A stretch of 64,000 nt of DNA from Ramlibacter pallidus (GTDB lineage: Bacteria; Pseudomonadota; Gammaproteobacteria; Burkholderiales; Burkholderiaceae_C): the NCBI RefSeq assembly GCF_015070875.1, contig NZ_JADDIV010000002.1, forward strand, positions 620,001-684,000. The letters are read 5' to 3'. The position numbers were made by a program, and so were the translations under genes. Below, piece by piece: positions 39,524 through 51,860 of this stretch. Under the pieces are notes generated by a model. It was not told where the DNA came from, did not search any database, and worked only from the letters and a program-made list of their open reading frames with translations. Positions within the stretch are counted from its first letter, which is position 1; each line of letters opens with the position of its first letter.

Positions 39524-40960
39524 TCACTTCCCGATGCAGAACCGGCTGAAGATCACGCCCAGCAGGTCGTCCGCGCTGAACTCGCCCGTGATCTCCGACA
39601 GCGCGTTCTGCGCCAGGCGCAGTTCTTCGGCGAGGAGGTCGAGCGACTGCGCCTGCAGCGAGAGCAGGCCTGCGGCTTCCATCAGGTGCGCGTCGACGCG
39701 CCGCAAGGCATGCAAGTGGCGCTCGCGTGCGATGAAGACGCCTTCCGGGGCGGCTTGCCAGCCGGCGATCTCGAGGAGCTTCTGGCGCAGGGCGTCGAGG
39801 CCCTGGCCGGTCTTGGCGGAGAGGGTGAGGCCGGGGTGCCCCCACCCCAGCCCTCCCCCAAGCGGGGAGGGAGTCTCCCCATCTTCCTCCCTCCCCCTCT
39901 GGGGGAGGGCCGGGGTGGGGGCGCCCCCCGCATCGACCTTGTTCCACACCTCGACGACCGGCACATCCCCCGGCAACTTCGCCGCGATCGCCGCATCCGC
40001 CTCGCGATAGCCTGCATCCCCCGCCCGCGTCAGGTCGTGCAGGAACACCACCGCATCCGCTTTCGCGATCTGCCCCCAGGCACGCTCGATGCCAATCTGC
40101 TCGACTTCCTCCGCGCCTTCGCGCAGCCCTGCCGTGTCGACCACGTGCAGCGGCACGCCCTCGATCTGGATCGTCTGGCGCACGATGTCGCGCGTCGTCC
40201 CAGCGATCGGCGTCACGATCGCGAGCTCCGCGCCCGCCAGCGCGTTCAGCAGGGAGCTCTTGCCTGCGTTCGGCTGGCCCGCGATCACCACGTGGATGCC
40301 TTCGCGCAGCAGCGCGCCCTGGTGCGCGCGCTGCATCACGCGCGCCAGGTTCGCCTGCAGGCGCTCCAGCTGGCCGTGCGCGTCGGCCTTCTGCAGGAAA
40401 TCGATCTCTTCCTCGGGGAAGTCGAGCGTGGCTTCGACCAGCATGCGCAGGTGCACCAGCGCATCGCGCAGCGCATGCACCTCGCGCGAGAACTCGCCGG
40501 CCATGGACCGCGTGGCGCTGCGGGCCGCGGCTTCGGTGCTGGCATCGATCAGGTCGGCGACGGCCTCGGCCTGCGCCAGGTCCAGCTTGCCGTTGAGGAA
40601 CGCGCGTTGGGTGAACTCGCCGGGCTCGGCGACGCGCAAAGCCATCGAAGCACCCGCCTCCAGGCAACGCGCCAGCAGCAGCTGCAGCACCACCGGCCCG
40701 CCGTGCGCCTGCAGCTCCAGCACGTCTTCACCGGTATAGGAATGCGGCGCGGGAAAGTGGATCGCCAGCCCCTGGTCCAGCGTGCTGCCGTCGGCGGCGC
40801 GGAAGGGAAGGTAGGTCGCTTCGCGCGGCTTCAGCGTGCGGCCGCAGACGGCCTGGACGATCGCATCGATGTTCTTCGCCGAGACCCGCACGATGCCCAC
40901 GGCGCCGCGGCCCGGGGCGGTGGCGATGGCGGCGATGGGCTGGTCGAGGCGGGCGAGCAT
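39524..40960 (-). CDS. mnmE: tRNA modification GTPase MnmE
   Basis: 478 residues (E. coli 454). N-terminal tetrahydrofolate-binding domain ([19 protein letters not shown]), helical domain, and GTPase domain: G1 [10 protein letters not shown] (228-237), G2 GTTRD, G3 DTAGLR, G4 NKVD (340-343), G5 SAKTGQG (381-387). The C-terminus ends in the essential CIGK. With MnmG it makes cmnm5U34 in tRNAs. About 30 residues between G4 and G5 ([14 protein letters not shown]...) come from an inserted repeat. The start is the ATG at 40960 ([13 protein letters not shown]). Confidence 0.94.
   Translation of the reverse strand: MLARLDQPIAAIATAPGRGAVGIVRVSAKNIDAIVQAVCGRTLKPREATYLPFRAADGSTLDQGLAIHFPAPHSYTGEDVLELQAHGGPVVLQLLLARCLEAGASMALRVAEPGEFTQRAFLNGKLDLAQAEAVADLIDASTEAAARSATRSMAGEFSREVHALRDALVHLRMLVEATLDFPEEEIDFLQKADAHGQLERLQANLARVMQRAHQGALLREGIHVVIAGQPNAGKSSLLNALAGAELAIVTPIAGTTRDIVRQTIQIEGVPLHVVDTAGLREGAEEVEQIGIERAWGQIAKADAVVFLHDLTRAGDAGYREADAAIAAKLPGDVPVVEVWNKVDAGGAPTPALPQRGREEDGETPSPLGGGLGWGHPGLTLSAKTGQGLDALRQKLLEIAGWQAAPEGVFIARERHLHALRRVDAHLMEAAGLLSLQAQSLDLLAEELRLAQNALSEITGEFSADDLLGVIFSRFCIGK
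39839..39921. repeat. Palindromic repeat inside mnmE
   Basis: 83 bp bounded by inverted 21-bp ends (39839-39859 and 39901-39921, one mismatch) built on CCCCCACCCC and GGGGTGGGGG. Read in the mnmE frame it encodes the [10 protein letters not shown]...[13 protein letters not shown] segment between the G4 and G5 motifs. A related half-element lies just upstream of mnmE. Confidence 0.85.
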
Positions 40961-40998
40961 GCCTCGATTGTCGCGCGCCGCGAAGCGAGCGCCGCGTG

Positions 40999-41031
40999 CC
41001 CTCACCCCTGCCCTCTCCCGGAGGGAGAGGG
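40999..41031. repeat. Half-copy of the CCCTC/GAGGG repeat upstream of mnmE
   Basis: CCCTCACCCCTG followed by a perfect 9-bp hairpin CCCTCTCCC-GGA-GGGAGAGGG. It shares the style of the 83-bp repeat in mnmE and lies in the gap between mnmE and the membrane-protein gene. Confidence 0.7.
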
Positions 41032-41048
41032 AGAAAGACAAGGCCGGA

Positions 41049-41561
41049 CTAGCCGATCTCCTTCACCTGCACCAGGTACACCCAGCCCTTGATCACGCGG
41101 TACAGGAACCACACCCAGATCAGGCCGAGCACGCCCCAGAAGGCGATGCCCGTCACCAACGCGGCGACGACGCCGCCGACCGACTGCATGCCGGTGACCG
41201 CGAAGCCGCCCATGGCGGCGATCCCGGCGCCGACCATCACCACGGTGAGGGCCAGCGACAGCCAGAAGGTGCGGATCTGCCAGCGGAAGTGCGTCTGCAG
41301 GAAGCTGCCCTGCGCCTTGCCCTTGAGGACGTGCGCCAGGATCAGCCCGATGATGGCCGTCAGGCCGACCGGCAGCACGTACATGCCGTAGACGACGTGC
41401 GCCATGATGTTCAGGTTTTCCTGCTGCATGCGGTCGCGGATGGCGCTGCCGTCCGGTTGCCGGCCCACCGGCAGCTCGGGCCGTTGGCGTTGGTTCACCG
41501 CGTGCGTGTCCGCCCAGGCGCGCTCGAGCGCGTCCTTCCGGGCCTGTTCCCCAGCTTCCAT
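41049..41561 (-). CDS. Small membrane protein (DUF4870-like)
   Basis: 170 residues. A polar N-terminal part of ~50 residues is followed by three hydrophobic segments (about 52-80, 95-118 and 130-158), with [14 protein letters not shown] between them. This is the pattern of DUF4870-type conserved membrane proteins; function unknown. It lies between yidC and mnmE, a position conserved for membrane-biogenesis genes near the origin, but it is separated from yidC by a terminator. Confidence 0.78.
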   Translation of the reverse strand: MEAGEQARKDALERAWADTHAVNQRQRPELPVGRQPDGSAIRDRMQQENLNIMAHVVYGMYVLPVGLTAIIGLILAHVLKGKAQGSFLQTHFRWQIRTFWLSLALTVVMVGAGIAAMGGFAVTGMQSVGGVVAALVTGIAFWGVLGLIWVWFLYRVIKGWVYLVQVKEIG

Positions 41562-41615
41562 GGTTCCCTCGGATCGTTGTAGTACGACCCATTCTCCGGG
41601 GGACCCCCCAAAAGA

Positions 41616-41638
41616 AAAAGCGGCCTAGTGCCGCTTTT
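41616..41638 (-). terminator. Intrinsic terminator after yidC
   Basis: 9-bp stem AAAAGCGGC/GCCGCTTTT with a 5-nt loop. On the minus strand the stem is followed by a T-rich tract (TTTT-T-C-TTTT). It closes the rpmH-rnpA-yidD-yidC transcript 24 bp after the yidC stop. Confidence 0.85.
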
Positions 41639-41661
41639 CCCGTTTTCCAACGCGCGAGGCG

Positions 41662-43383
41662 TCAGGTTTTCCCGAACTTCGGCAGGTTGAACTCCGGCGG
41701 CACGCCCATGCGGGTATTGATCAACCACTGCTGCGCGATCGACAGCACGTTGTTGGTGATCCAGTACAGCACCAGGCCGGCCGGGAAGAAGAAGAACATC
41801 ACGCTGAAGATCAGCGGCATGAACCACATCATCTTGGCCTGCATCGGGTCCGGCGGCACCGGGTTCAGCGCCGTCTGCAGCAGCGTCGTCAGCGTCATGA
41901 TCGCCGGCAGGATGAAGTACGGGTCGGGCGTCGACAGGTCGCGGATCCAGAGGATCCAGGGCGCGTTGCGCATTTCCACCGACGACAGCAGCACCCAGTA
42001 CAGCGCGATGAACACGGGGATCTGCACCATGATCGGCAGGCAGCCGCCCAGCGGATTGACCTTCTCCTCGCGGTAGATGCGCATCATCTCCTGCTGCATC
42101 TGCTGCGGGTTGTCCTTGTAGCGCTCGCGCAGGGCCACGACCTTGGGGTTGATGGCCTTCATCTTGGCCATGCTCTCGTAGCCCTTGGCCTGCAGCCAGT
42201 AGAACGCGATCTTGATCAGCAGCACCAGCGCCATGATCGAGAAGCCCCAGTTGCCGATGAAGCCGTGCAGCTTGTCCAGCAGCCAGTACAGCGGCTTGGC
42301 CAGGATGGTGAAGATGCCGTAGTCCTTGACCAGGTCGAGGCCCGGCGCCACGCGCTCGAGCATCTTCTCTTCCTGCGGGCCTGCGAAGAAGGTCGCGGGC
42401 ACGGCCTGCGTCGCGCCGGGCGCCACCGGCTGCAGCGGCGCGATCATGCCCACGGCGTACAGGTTGTTGTCGACCTTGCGCACGAAGTTGTCGCGCTTGA
42501 GGCCCTCGGGCAGCACCCAAGCGGTGGCGAAGTAGTGCTGCACCATCGCGATCCAGCCGCTCGTGGACGACTTCTCGTATTCGGCCTTGTTCTTGTCGAT
42601 GTCGGTGAATTCGACCTTCTGGTACTTCTGCGCTTCGGTGTAGACCGCCGGGCCGGTGAAGGTGCCGGTGGGGTTGGTCAGCCAGGAGCCGCCGGAGGTG
42701 CCGGCGCCGCGCACCAGCTGCATGTACAGCTGCGGTGCCACCGGCGCGCTGCCGCTGTTGATCACCTCATGCCGCACGGCGACGTCGTAGGCGCCGCGCT
42801 TGAGCGTGTACGTCTTCACCAGCTTCACGCCGCCCACCACCGGCGATTCGAACTTCACCGTCAGTTCGTTGGCGCCGTCGCGCAGCGCGCGGTCGCCGCT
42901 GAAGGTCATCGGCGTCTTGTGGTTGGGGAACTCGCCGCCGATCAGGCCGCTCTGCGCCACGTAGACGCGTTCGGCGTTCTGGTCCATCAGCACCAGCGTG
43001 CTGGACTTGTTGTCGGCCGTGGAGTCGGAGGCGTGCTTCAGCAGCTCGGTGCGGACCACGTTGCCGCCTTCGGTGTCGAAGGTGACGCGGAACACGTCGG
43101 TGGTGACGGTGATGGCCTCGCGCGGCACGGCGGGTGCGCTCGGCGGCACGGCGCCGGCGGCCGGCGCCGCGGCACCCGGCGCGCCCGGCGTGGCGGACGG
43201 GGTCGGCAGGGTGCTGGCGGTGGTCCCCGTTCCGTTCGCCGCGGGTGCGGTGGCCGTCGCCGGCGGCTTGCCGGACGGGAAGAAGGTCGCCTGCCGGCCG
43301 TTGAAGACCTGCCACTGGTCCCACAGCATCACCAGGGAAAAGCCGAAGATCACCCAGAGGATGGTGCGGCGGATGTCGGTCAT
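41662..43383 (-). CDS. yidC: Membrane protein insertase YidC
   Basis: 573 residues: N-terminal signal anchor (ILWVIFGFSLVMLWDQW), Pro/Ala-rich linker, large periplasmic beta-supersandwich, and the C-terminal insertase core with five helices. Core motifs include GNWGFSIMALVLLIKIAFYWLQ, MAKMKAINPKV, GGCLPIMVQIPVFIALYW and FSVMFFFFPAGLVLYWITNN. It inserts and folds inner-membrane proteins with or without SecYEG. Its start overlaps the yidD stop by 4 bp. Confidence 0.95.
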   Translation of the reverse strand: MTDIRRTILWVIFGFSLVMLWDQWQVFNGRQATFFPSGKPPATATAPAANGTGTTASTLPTPSATPGAPGAAAPAAGAVPPSAPAVPREAITVTTDVFRVTFDTEGGNVVRTELLKHASDSTADNKSSTLVLMDQNAERVYVAQSGLIGGEFPNHKTPMTFSGDRALRDGANELTVKFESPVVGGVKLVKTYTLKRGAYDVAVRHEVINSGSAPVAPQLYMQLVRGAGTSGGSWLTNPTGTFTGPAVYTEAQKYQKVEFTDIDKNKAEYEKSSTSGWIAMVQHYFATAWVLPEGLKRDNFVRKVDNNLYAVGMIAPLQPVAPGATQAVPATFFAGPQEEKMLERVAPGLDLVKDYGIFTILAKPLYWLLDKLHGFIGNWGFSIMALVLLIKIAFYWLQAKGYESMAKMKAINPKVVALRERYKDNPQQMQQEMMRIYREEKVNPLGGCLPIMVQIPVFIALYWVLLSSVEMRNAPWILWIRDLSTPDPYFILPAIMTLTTLLQTALNPVPPDPMQAKMMWFMPLIFSVMFFFFPAGLVLYWITNNVLSIAQQWLINTRMGVPPEFNLPKFGKT

Positions 43384-43655
43384 GGATGTTTCTTCTGTTG
43401 TTGGAGCCCGCCCCACCGGAACAGGCGGGGCTTGTCGGCGGGCACGGGGTCGTGGCCCCCGTCGCACCAGGGATGGCAGCGTGCGATGCGCGCGAGCGTG
43501 AGGTAGCTGCCCGCCGCCGCGCCGTGCTCTTGCAGCGCCTGCAGCGAATATTGGGAGCAGGTGGGCGTGAAGCGGCAGGCCGAGCCGATCCAGGGCGACA
43601 GCAGCAGCCGGTAGCCCTTGACCAGGCCGATGAGGAGCGCCTGCAACGGGTTCAT
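43380..43655 (-). CDS. yidD: Membrane protein insertion efficiency factor YidD
   Basis: 91 residues with the family core GYRLLLSPWIGSACRFTPTC, SQYSLQALQEHG and ARCHPWCDGGHDPVP, all Cys positions present. It assists YidC-dependent insertion at the inner membrane. ATGA-type overlaps join it to rnpA upstream and yidC downstream. Confidence 0.94.
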   Translation of the reverse strand: MNPLQALLIGLVKGYRLLLSPWIGSACRFTPTCSQYSLQALQEHGAAAGSYLTLARIARCHPWCDGGHDPVPADKPRLFRWGGLQQQKKHP

Positions 43656-44053
43656 CGGCGGGCCGTTTCGAACAGCTGCTGCAGTTCCGCGCGCACGGCG
43701 GCCTTCAGCGCGTCGGACCAGGCGCTGGTGAACTGCTTGCGCGCGAACTCCGACCGCAGCCGCACCACGTGGGCGGCCGCCGGCAGGCGCGGGGCGAAGG
43801 ACTGGCTCACGTTGTAGACCTGGCGCTTGATGCCGTTGCGGGTGACCGCGCGTTTCGCCCAGCGCTTGGGCAGCACCGCGCCGATCCAGGGCTCGTCCCG
43901 AACAGCAAACAGGGCCTGGCGTCCATCGGACTCAGGCCCTGCGGGGGACGTTGCATCGAACGGGGCTCGATGCAGCACGAAATGCGGCGTCCGGGAGACG
44001 GTGCCGCCTGCCATGACTGCCTCGAACTGTGCCCGGGTCTTGATCCGCTGCAC
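43652..44053 (-). CDS. rnpA: Ribonuclease P protein component
   Basis: 133 residues. The basic RNR-type motif appears as KRWAKRAVTRNGIKRQVYNV, after the N-terminal KTRAQFEAVMAGG. It is the protein cofactor of RNase P in tRNA 5' maturation. It follows rpmH by 37 bp in the usual rpmH-rnpA order. Confidence 0.93.
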   Translation of the reverse strand: MQRIKTRAQFEAVMAGGTVSRTPHFVLHRAPFDATSPAGPESDGRQALFAVRDEPWIGAVLPKRWAKRAVTRNGIKRQVYNVSQSFAPRLPAAAHVVRLRSEFARKQFTSAWSDALKAAVRAELQQLFETARR

Positions 44054-44090
44054 GTGGGCAGGCGCAGGCTGCGGCTGGCGCAGGCGGCGC

Positions 44091-44225
44091 TTAGGCGGCC
44101 AGGCGCTTGCGGCCCTTGGCGCGGCGAGCGTTGATGACGGCGCGCCCGCCTCGGGTCTTCATGCGGACCAGGAAGCCGTGGGTGCGTGCGCGGCGCACTT
44201 TGGAGGGTTGGTAGGTGCGTTTCAT
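44091..44225 (-). CDS. rpmH: 50S ribosomal protein L34
   Basis: 44-residue basic protein reading [18 protein letters not shown] at the start and [12 protein letters not shown] at the end; complete and of standard length. It is first in the rpmH-rnpA-yidD-yidC unit and divergent from dnaA. Confidence 0.97.
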   Translation of the reverse strand: MKRTYQPSKVRRARTHGFLVRMKTRGGRAVINARRAKGRKRLAA

Positions 44226-44248
44226 GATGCTTCTCGGGAAAACCCGGC

Positions 44249-44277
44249 ATTATCGTCAAAAGCGGTACACCGGGCAA
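44249..44277 (-). promoter_or_regulatory. rpmH promoter
   Basis: On the minus strand, TTGCCC (44277-44272), a 17-bp spacer and GATAAT (44254-44249), about 25 bp before the rpmH ATG. A good sigma-70-type match. Confidence 0.65.
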
Positions 44278-44331
44278 CCTTGGGGCTTGTCAAGGCGCTT
44301 CGTATTACCCGCGTTGCGAACCTCAGCCGCG

Positions 44332-44360
44332 TTGTGGACAAGGTGTTGAGCGCCTAGAAT
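44332..44360 (+). promoter_or_regulatory. dnaA promoter with overlapping DnaA box
   Basis: TTGTGG (44332-44337), a 17-bp spacer and TAGAAT (44355-44360). A DnaA-box-like TGTGGACAA (44333-44341) covers the -35 element, which fits autorepression by DnaA. An AGGAG ribosome site follows at 44391-44395. Confidence 0.62.
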
Positions 44361-44406
44361 CCGCCGTTTCGCGCAAGAACACAAATCCACAGGAGCGGCG
44401 GGGCAC

Positions 44407-45816
44407 ATGGGCGAGGGGCAACACAACAGGCTGGCGGCAACGGCCAGCCTCGGCGGAGCGGGCGACAGCCTCTGGCAGGCGTGCGTCGACCAGCTTGCGC
44501 AAGAGCTCCCGGAGCAGCAGTTCAACACCTGGATCAAGCCGATGACGGCCCAGGTCTCCGACGATTTTTCCCGGGTGACGTTGTTCGTCGCCAACCGCTT
44601 CAAGCTCGACTGGGTGCGGGCCCAGTTCGCCGGCCGCATCTCGGCCATGCTGGAGAAGATCTACGGCCAGCCGGTGCAGCTTGAGTTGGCCATCACTCCG
44701 CGTGAAAGCGGCGCCAAGCCTTACTCCGCACCCGCCGTGGCCGCCAACGCCCCCGTGGTGGAACCCGAGGCGGAAGATGCCGCACCGGACGGCTTCAAGA
44801 CCCGCCTGAACACCGCGCTGACCTTCGACACCCTGGTGGAAGGCACCGCCAACCGCATGGCGCGGGCGGCGGCGATGCACGTCTCCGGCACCCCCGGCCA
44901 GCTTTACAACCCGCTCTTCATCTATGGCGGCGTCGGCCTGGGCAAGACCCACCTGGTGCACGCCGTGGGCAACAAGTTGCTGGCCGACCGGCCCAACGCC
45001 AAGGTGCTTTACATCCACGCCGAGCAGTTCGTTTCGGACGTGGTCAAGGCCTACCAGCGCAAGACCTTCGACGAATTCAAGGACAAGTACCACTCGCTGG
45101 ACCTCCTGTTGATAGATGACGTGCAGTTCTTCGCCAACAAGGACCGCACCCAGGAGGAGTTCTTCAACGCCTTCGAGGCGCTGCTAGCCAAGAAGAGCCA
45201 CATCGTGATGACGTCGGACACGTACCCGAAAGGCCTCACCGACATCCACGAGCGCCTGGTCTCGCGCTTCGACTCCGGCCTGACGGTGGCCATCGAGCCA
45301 CCCGAGCTGGAAATGCGCGTGGCCATCCTGATCAACAAGGCCCGGGCCGAAGGCACCGAGATGCCCGAGGAAGTCGCCTTCTTCGTGGCCAAGAACGTGC
45401 GCTCCAACGTGCGTGAACTCGAAGGGGCCCTGCGCAAGATCCTGGCGTACTCCCGCTTCAACCAGAAGGAGATTTCCATCCAGCTGGCCCGGGAGGCGCT
45501 GCGCGACCTGCTGTCCATCCAGAACCGGCAGATCAGCGTGGAGAACATCCAGAAGACGGTGGCCGACTACTACAAGATCAAGGTCGCCGACATGTACAGC
45601 AAGAAGCGGCCGGCCTCCATCGCCCGCCCGCGCCAGATCGCCATGTATTTGGCCAAGGAACTCACCCAGAAAAGCCTGCCGGAGATCGGCGAGCTGTTCG
45701 GCGGCCGCGACCACACCACGGTGCTCCACGCCGTGCGCAAGATCGGCGCCGAACGCCAGCAGCTGACCGAGTTGAACCAGCAGCTGCACGTGCTGGAACA
45801 GACCCTGAAGGGGTGA
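44407..45816 (+). CDS. dnaA: Chromosomal replication initiator DnaA
   Basis: 469 residues. Domain I ([22 protein letters not shown]), a variable Ala/Pro/Glu-rich domain II (about 100-130), and AAA+ domain III with Walker [10 protein letters not shown], Walker [10 protein letters not shown] and sensor motifs. Domain IV carries the box-binding helix-turn-helix ending in [15 protein letters not shown]. It opens oriC and loads DnaB. Start ATG at 44407. Confidence 0.97.
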   Translation: MGEGQHNRLAATASLGGAGDSLWQACVDQLAQELPEQQFNTWIKPMTAQVSDDFSRVTLFVANRFKLDWVRAQFAGRISAMLEKIYGQPVQLELAITPRESGAKPYSAPAVAANAPVVEPEAEDAAPDGFKTRLNTALTFDTLVEGTANRMARAAAMHVSGTPGQLYNPLFIYGGVGLGKTHLVHAVGNKLLADRPNAKVLYIHAEQFVSDVVKAYQRKTFDEFKDKYHSLDLLLIDDVQFFANKDRTQEEFFNAFEALLAKKSHIVMTSDTYPKGLTDIHERLVSRFDSGLTVAIEPPELEMRVAILINKARAEGTEMPEEVAFFVAKNVRSNVRELEGALRKILAYSRFNQKEISIQLAREALRDLLSIQNRQISVENIQKTVADYYKIKVADMYSKKRPASIARPRQIAMYLAKELTQKSLPEIGELFGGRDHTTVLHAVRKIGAERQQLTELNQQLHVLEQTLKG

Positions 45817-45930
45817 CCCCGCGGGCCCCGGCGCACCCCTGCCCGGCCGGGGGAAATGCCCGTGAAATAAGCGAAAATGCTGGTTTCCGTCCGTAGCGAC
45901 CGACCAGCCGAAAAGAGAGAAGAGGAAGAC

Positions 45931-49726
<3,796 letters not shown>

Positions 49727-49835
49727 GTCGCGAAAACACGGCACGGAAAGGTTTGTGCAGAGCAAGCCGGCCCCTCTTCGGCGACCGGCATGTTCAGAGT
49801 TGGCCCGACTCGTCCGCGTGGGATGAGCTGACGAC

Positions 49836-50762
49836 CTATCCAAGCGCCTTAAAGAGCCCGAATCGTTGCTCCAACCGATCGCGATCTGGCCGATCCGCTG
49901 CTCTCGGAGGCAGCCGGAGCAATGCTCCGTCTAGGTCCTTTAAAGCTTCCAGAATAGGGCCATCCTTTTGAAGCAACAGCCTCTTCGCCACATGAATCCG
50001 AAAGTCCGGATCGATTCCTAGGAGGTGTGCGTCAAATGCCGCGTGATGAATCTTCGACAACGGAATGCCGTTCTGCACCACTGGTTGCCCGAGCTTCTCA
50101 TTCTTGTCTTCGATAATGTGAGCAGCATCCAGCAGAATTGGTTCCGGCACGCCCGACAAGGCGCAGCGAGACTTGTATGCGTCAATAACGGCTTCTCTGA
50201 AAGTGGACTGGTGCAGGCGCTGCTTGACAAGGCGCAACGCGTAGCGCCGCTCCAGTGACTCTGTCGGCGCAGAGGCGCTTGTCGGGGGGCCATCACTAAA
50301 GGCAACCTTTGCGCGGGCGTGCTGAGCGTCCCAATCAACGATGAACGCTGGCTGGAGCGCCTCGTACCTTCCAGGAGCTGTCCCCAGAAAGTAGATGATG
50401 GGTGTACGTTGCTCCATTGCCGCTTTGAGCCACCGGTTTTCAGCAGCTCTTGGGTCAGTCCCCATGAAGGCATAGTCGACTGTCTCTTCGCCGTTATAGA
50501 TCTGCCGATGCACTTGCCGCTGATCGTCGTACCAGACCCGATTGCCGGCACGCGGAAAAACGGTGCGAATGGAAAGAAGCGCCTCCATCTGCTGGGGCTT
50601 GAAGATTCCTCGTTGCGGGTTGATCAGGGGGTACCGCGTTCCGTTGTGGAAGAAGCCGACCTTCAGATCGTCCGCCGTTATTTGGTCGCGCGTAACTTGG
50701 AGGCGACGAACCTGCTCGAAGGCTGCCGCTCTAAGTTCAGAATCGCTCGGGACACTAGGCAT
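49836..50762 (-). CDS. HNH endonuclease, putative restriction-type
   Basis: 308 residues. The C-terminal part (about 210-290) is an HNH domain: CALSGVPEPILLDAAHIIED with the first His, then NGIPLSKIHHAAFDAHLLGIDPD. The N-terminal ~150 residues (FFHNGTRYPLINPQRGIFKP, FPRAGNRVWYDDQRQVHRQI) probably recognise DNA, as in COG3440 predicted restriction endonucleases. Base composition is visibly less GC-rich than its neighbours. It lies 14 bp downstream of the frameshifted NERD gene. Confidence 0.82.
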   Translation of the reverse strand: MPSVPSDSELRAAAFEQVRRLQVTRDQITADDLKVGFFHNGTRYPLINPQRGIFKPQQMEALLSIRTVFPRAGNRVWYDDQRQVHRQIYNGEETVDYAFMGTDPRAAENRWLKAAMEQRTPIIYFLGTAPGRYEALQPAFIVDWDAQHARAKVAFSDGPPTSASAPTESLERRYALRLVKQRLHQSTFREAVIDAYKSRCALSGVPEPILLDAAHIIEDKNEKLGQPVVQNGIPLSKIHHAAFDAHLLGIDPDFRIHVAKRLLLQKDGPILEALKDLDGALLRLPPRAADRPDRDRLEQRFGLFKALG

Positions 50763-50776
50763 GTGCAAGGATCCTG

Positions 50777-51738
50777 CTAGAACGCTGCCTGATGCTCGCG
50801 GCAGTACTGGTATCCGCCGAACCGCTGCTCCTGATTCCAGCAGAACTTTCCTTCGGCGAAGGAGATCTTCGTTCCGCACGTCGCGCAGAGAAGCTTCCGC
50901 TTTTCTGCAGCGGGGGCAAGAACGTTTAGCCCTGGTGACACGGACACTGTGGTCTCCAAATTCTTCGGTGCGGCAGGCTTGCTCGCGCGTGGCTGCATGA
51001 AATCAGGCAGATCCAACTGCGATGCCGGCCGGTGCTGGCGGGCCAACGTCTCGCCCCACTCCTTGAGTGTGTCCAGTGAGCGCAGGTTTGCCGCTGCGTG
51101 AAGGAGTTTGGTCATGCCGAACTCCTTCTCCACGAATTGCTGGTGCCACGAAGGAAACTGGTCCGCCTTGATGACGTTCGAGGTGTCAAGGTCTGTTTTC
51201 CTGGGCCGAGTGATGACCGCTTTTGGATGGACATCACCACGTGATAGCACTCGAGCGGCCCCCCCGTGCGATTCTTGATCTCGAGTCGCTCAAGCAGGCG
51301 CTTCAGGATGCGGGCATGCCGCTGACTCTGCTCAATCGGGGACGGCACGCCAAAGCGTTCGTCCCCATAGTCGACCGTGAACTCGCCGTGCTCATTGATG
51401 ATCACGTTGCCCGAATAGTTCTTCGTCTCGATCAGATACGCACCGATGCCGCGGTTGAAGATCAGATGATCGATTTGCGCCACGTCGCCTTCGAACGAGA
51501 TGCGAAGGTCGTGTAGCAGAACGTGGTTCTCACCGCCCTTGAAGTACTGGTCGAGGAAGTAGGCAGATTCCTTCTCGCCTTTGACGCCCTCCCGCAGGCG
51601 CACGAGCTCTTCTCGAAGCCATCGCTTCTGCCTCTGATCAAGAACGGGTGAGTTCTGCAGCTCGTGCAGTAGCGCAAGTCGTTTCGACTTGTCGTCGGCT
51701 TGTTTGAGAATTAAGAAATCTCCCGTTCCTGTTCTCAA
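50777..51738 (-). pseudogene. NERD-domain nuclease, frameshifted
   Basis: Two overlapping frames make one protein. The first (51738 leftward) holds LREGVKGEKESAYFLDQYF and the nuclease core VAQIDHLIFNRGIGAYLIETKNYSG, then VVM. The second frame resumes with VHPKAVITRPRKTDLDTSNVI and ends with a cysteine module (CATCGTKISFAEGKFC...YCREH). A single missing G near 51240 (ATG-TCC read where ATG-GTC is expected) explains the break. The only initiator in frame is a TTG at 51738 with no ribosome site. It is either a decayed gene or a sequencing error. Confidence 0.78.
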
Positions 51739-51860
51739 AACTGTAAGGCAGGAGCACAGATGTAGTCACCAAGATTGCCATCTTCGTCGCTTCACCTGTG
51801 ACGCCGAAGCCTCGCGTGGGTGGCATTCACCCCAATCCGTGCAATGCGGGACGGCTACGC
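51739..51860. other. Gap between helicase and NERD genes
   Basis: 122 bp between two leftward genes. I see no convincing promoter, hairpin or coding sequence; a short overlapping open frame (ATG at 51781) shows no recognisable protein. Confidence 0.4.

Larger units (their letters stand above)
44226..44406. other. rpmH-dnaA intergenic region, candidate oriC or part of it
   Basis: 181 bp between the divergent rpmH and dnaA starts, the usual oriC position in many betaproteobacteria. I see two DnaA-box-like 9-mers (TGTGGACAA at 44333-44341 and AAATCCACA at 44383-44391, one to two mismatches from TTATCCACA on the appropriate strand) and no strongly AT-rich tract. The region is short with few boxes, so the main origin could lie elsewhere nearby. 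Confidence 0.45.

Noticed and set aside
45817-45930. oriC between dnaA and dnaN
   Set aside because: No DnaA-box-like 9-mers or AT-rich tract in this 114 bp; only a GC hairpin.
49727-49835. Terminator between gyrB and the HNH gene
   Set aside because: No stem followed by a T-run could be found; only weak GC pairing.
51638-51826. Alternative start or small gene upstream of the NERD gene
   Set aside because: The open frame starting MAILVTTSV lies in a different frame from the NERD core and shows no recognisable domain.
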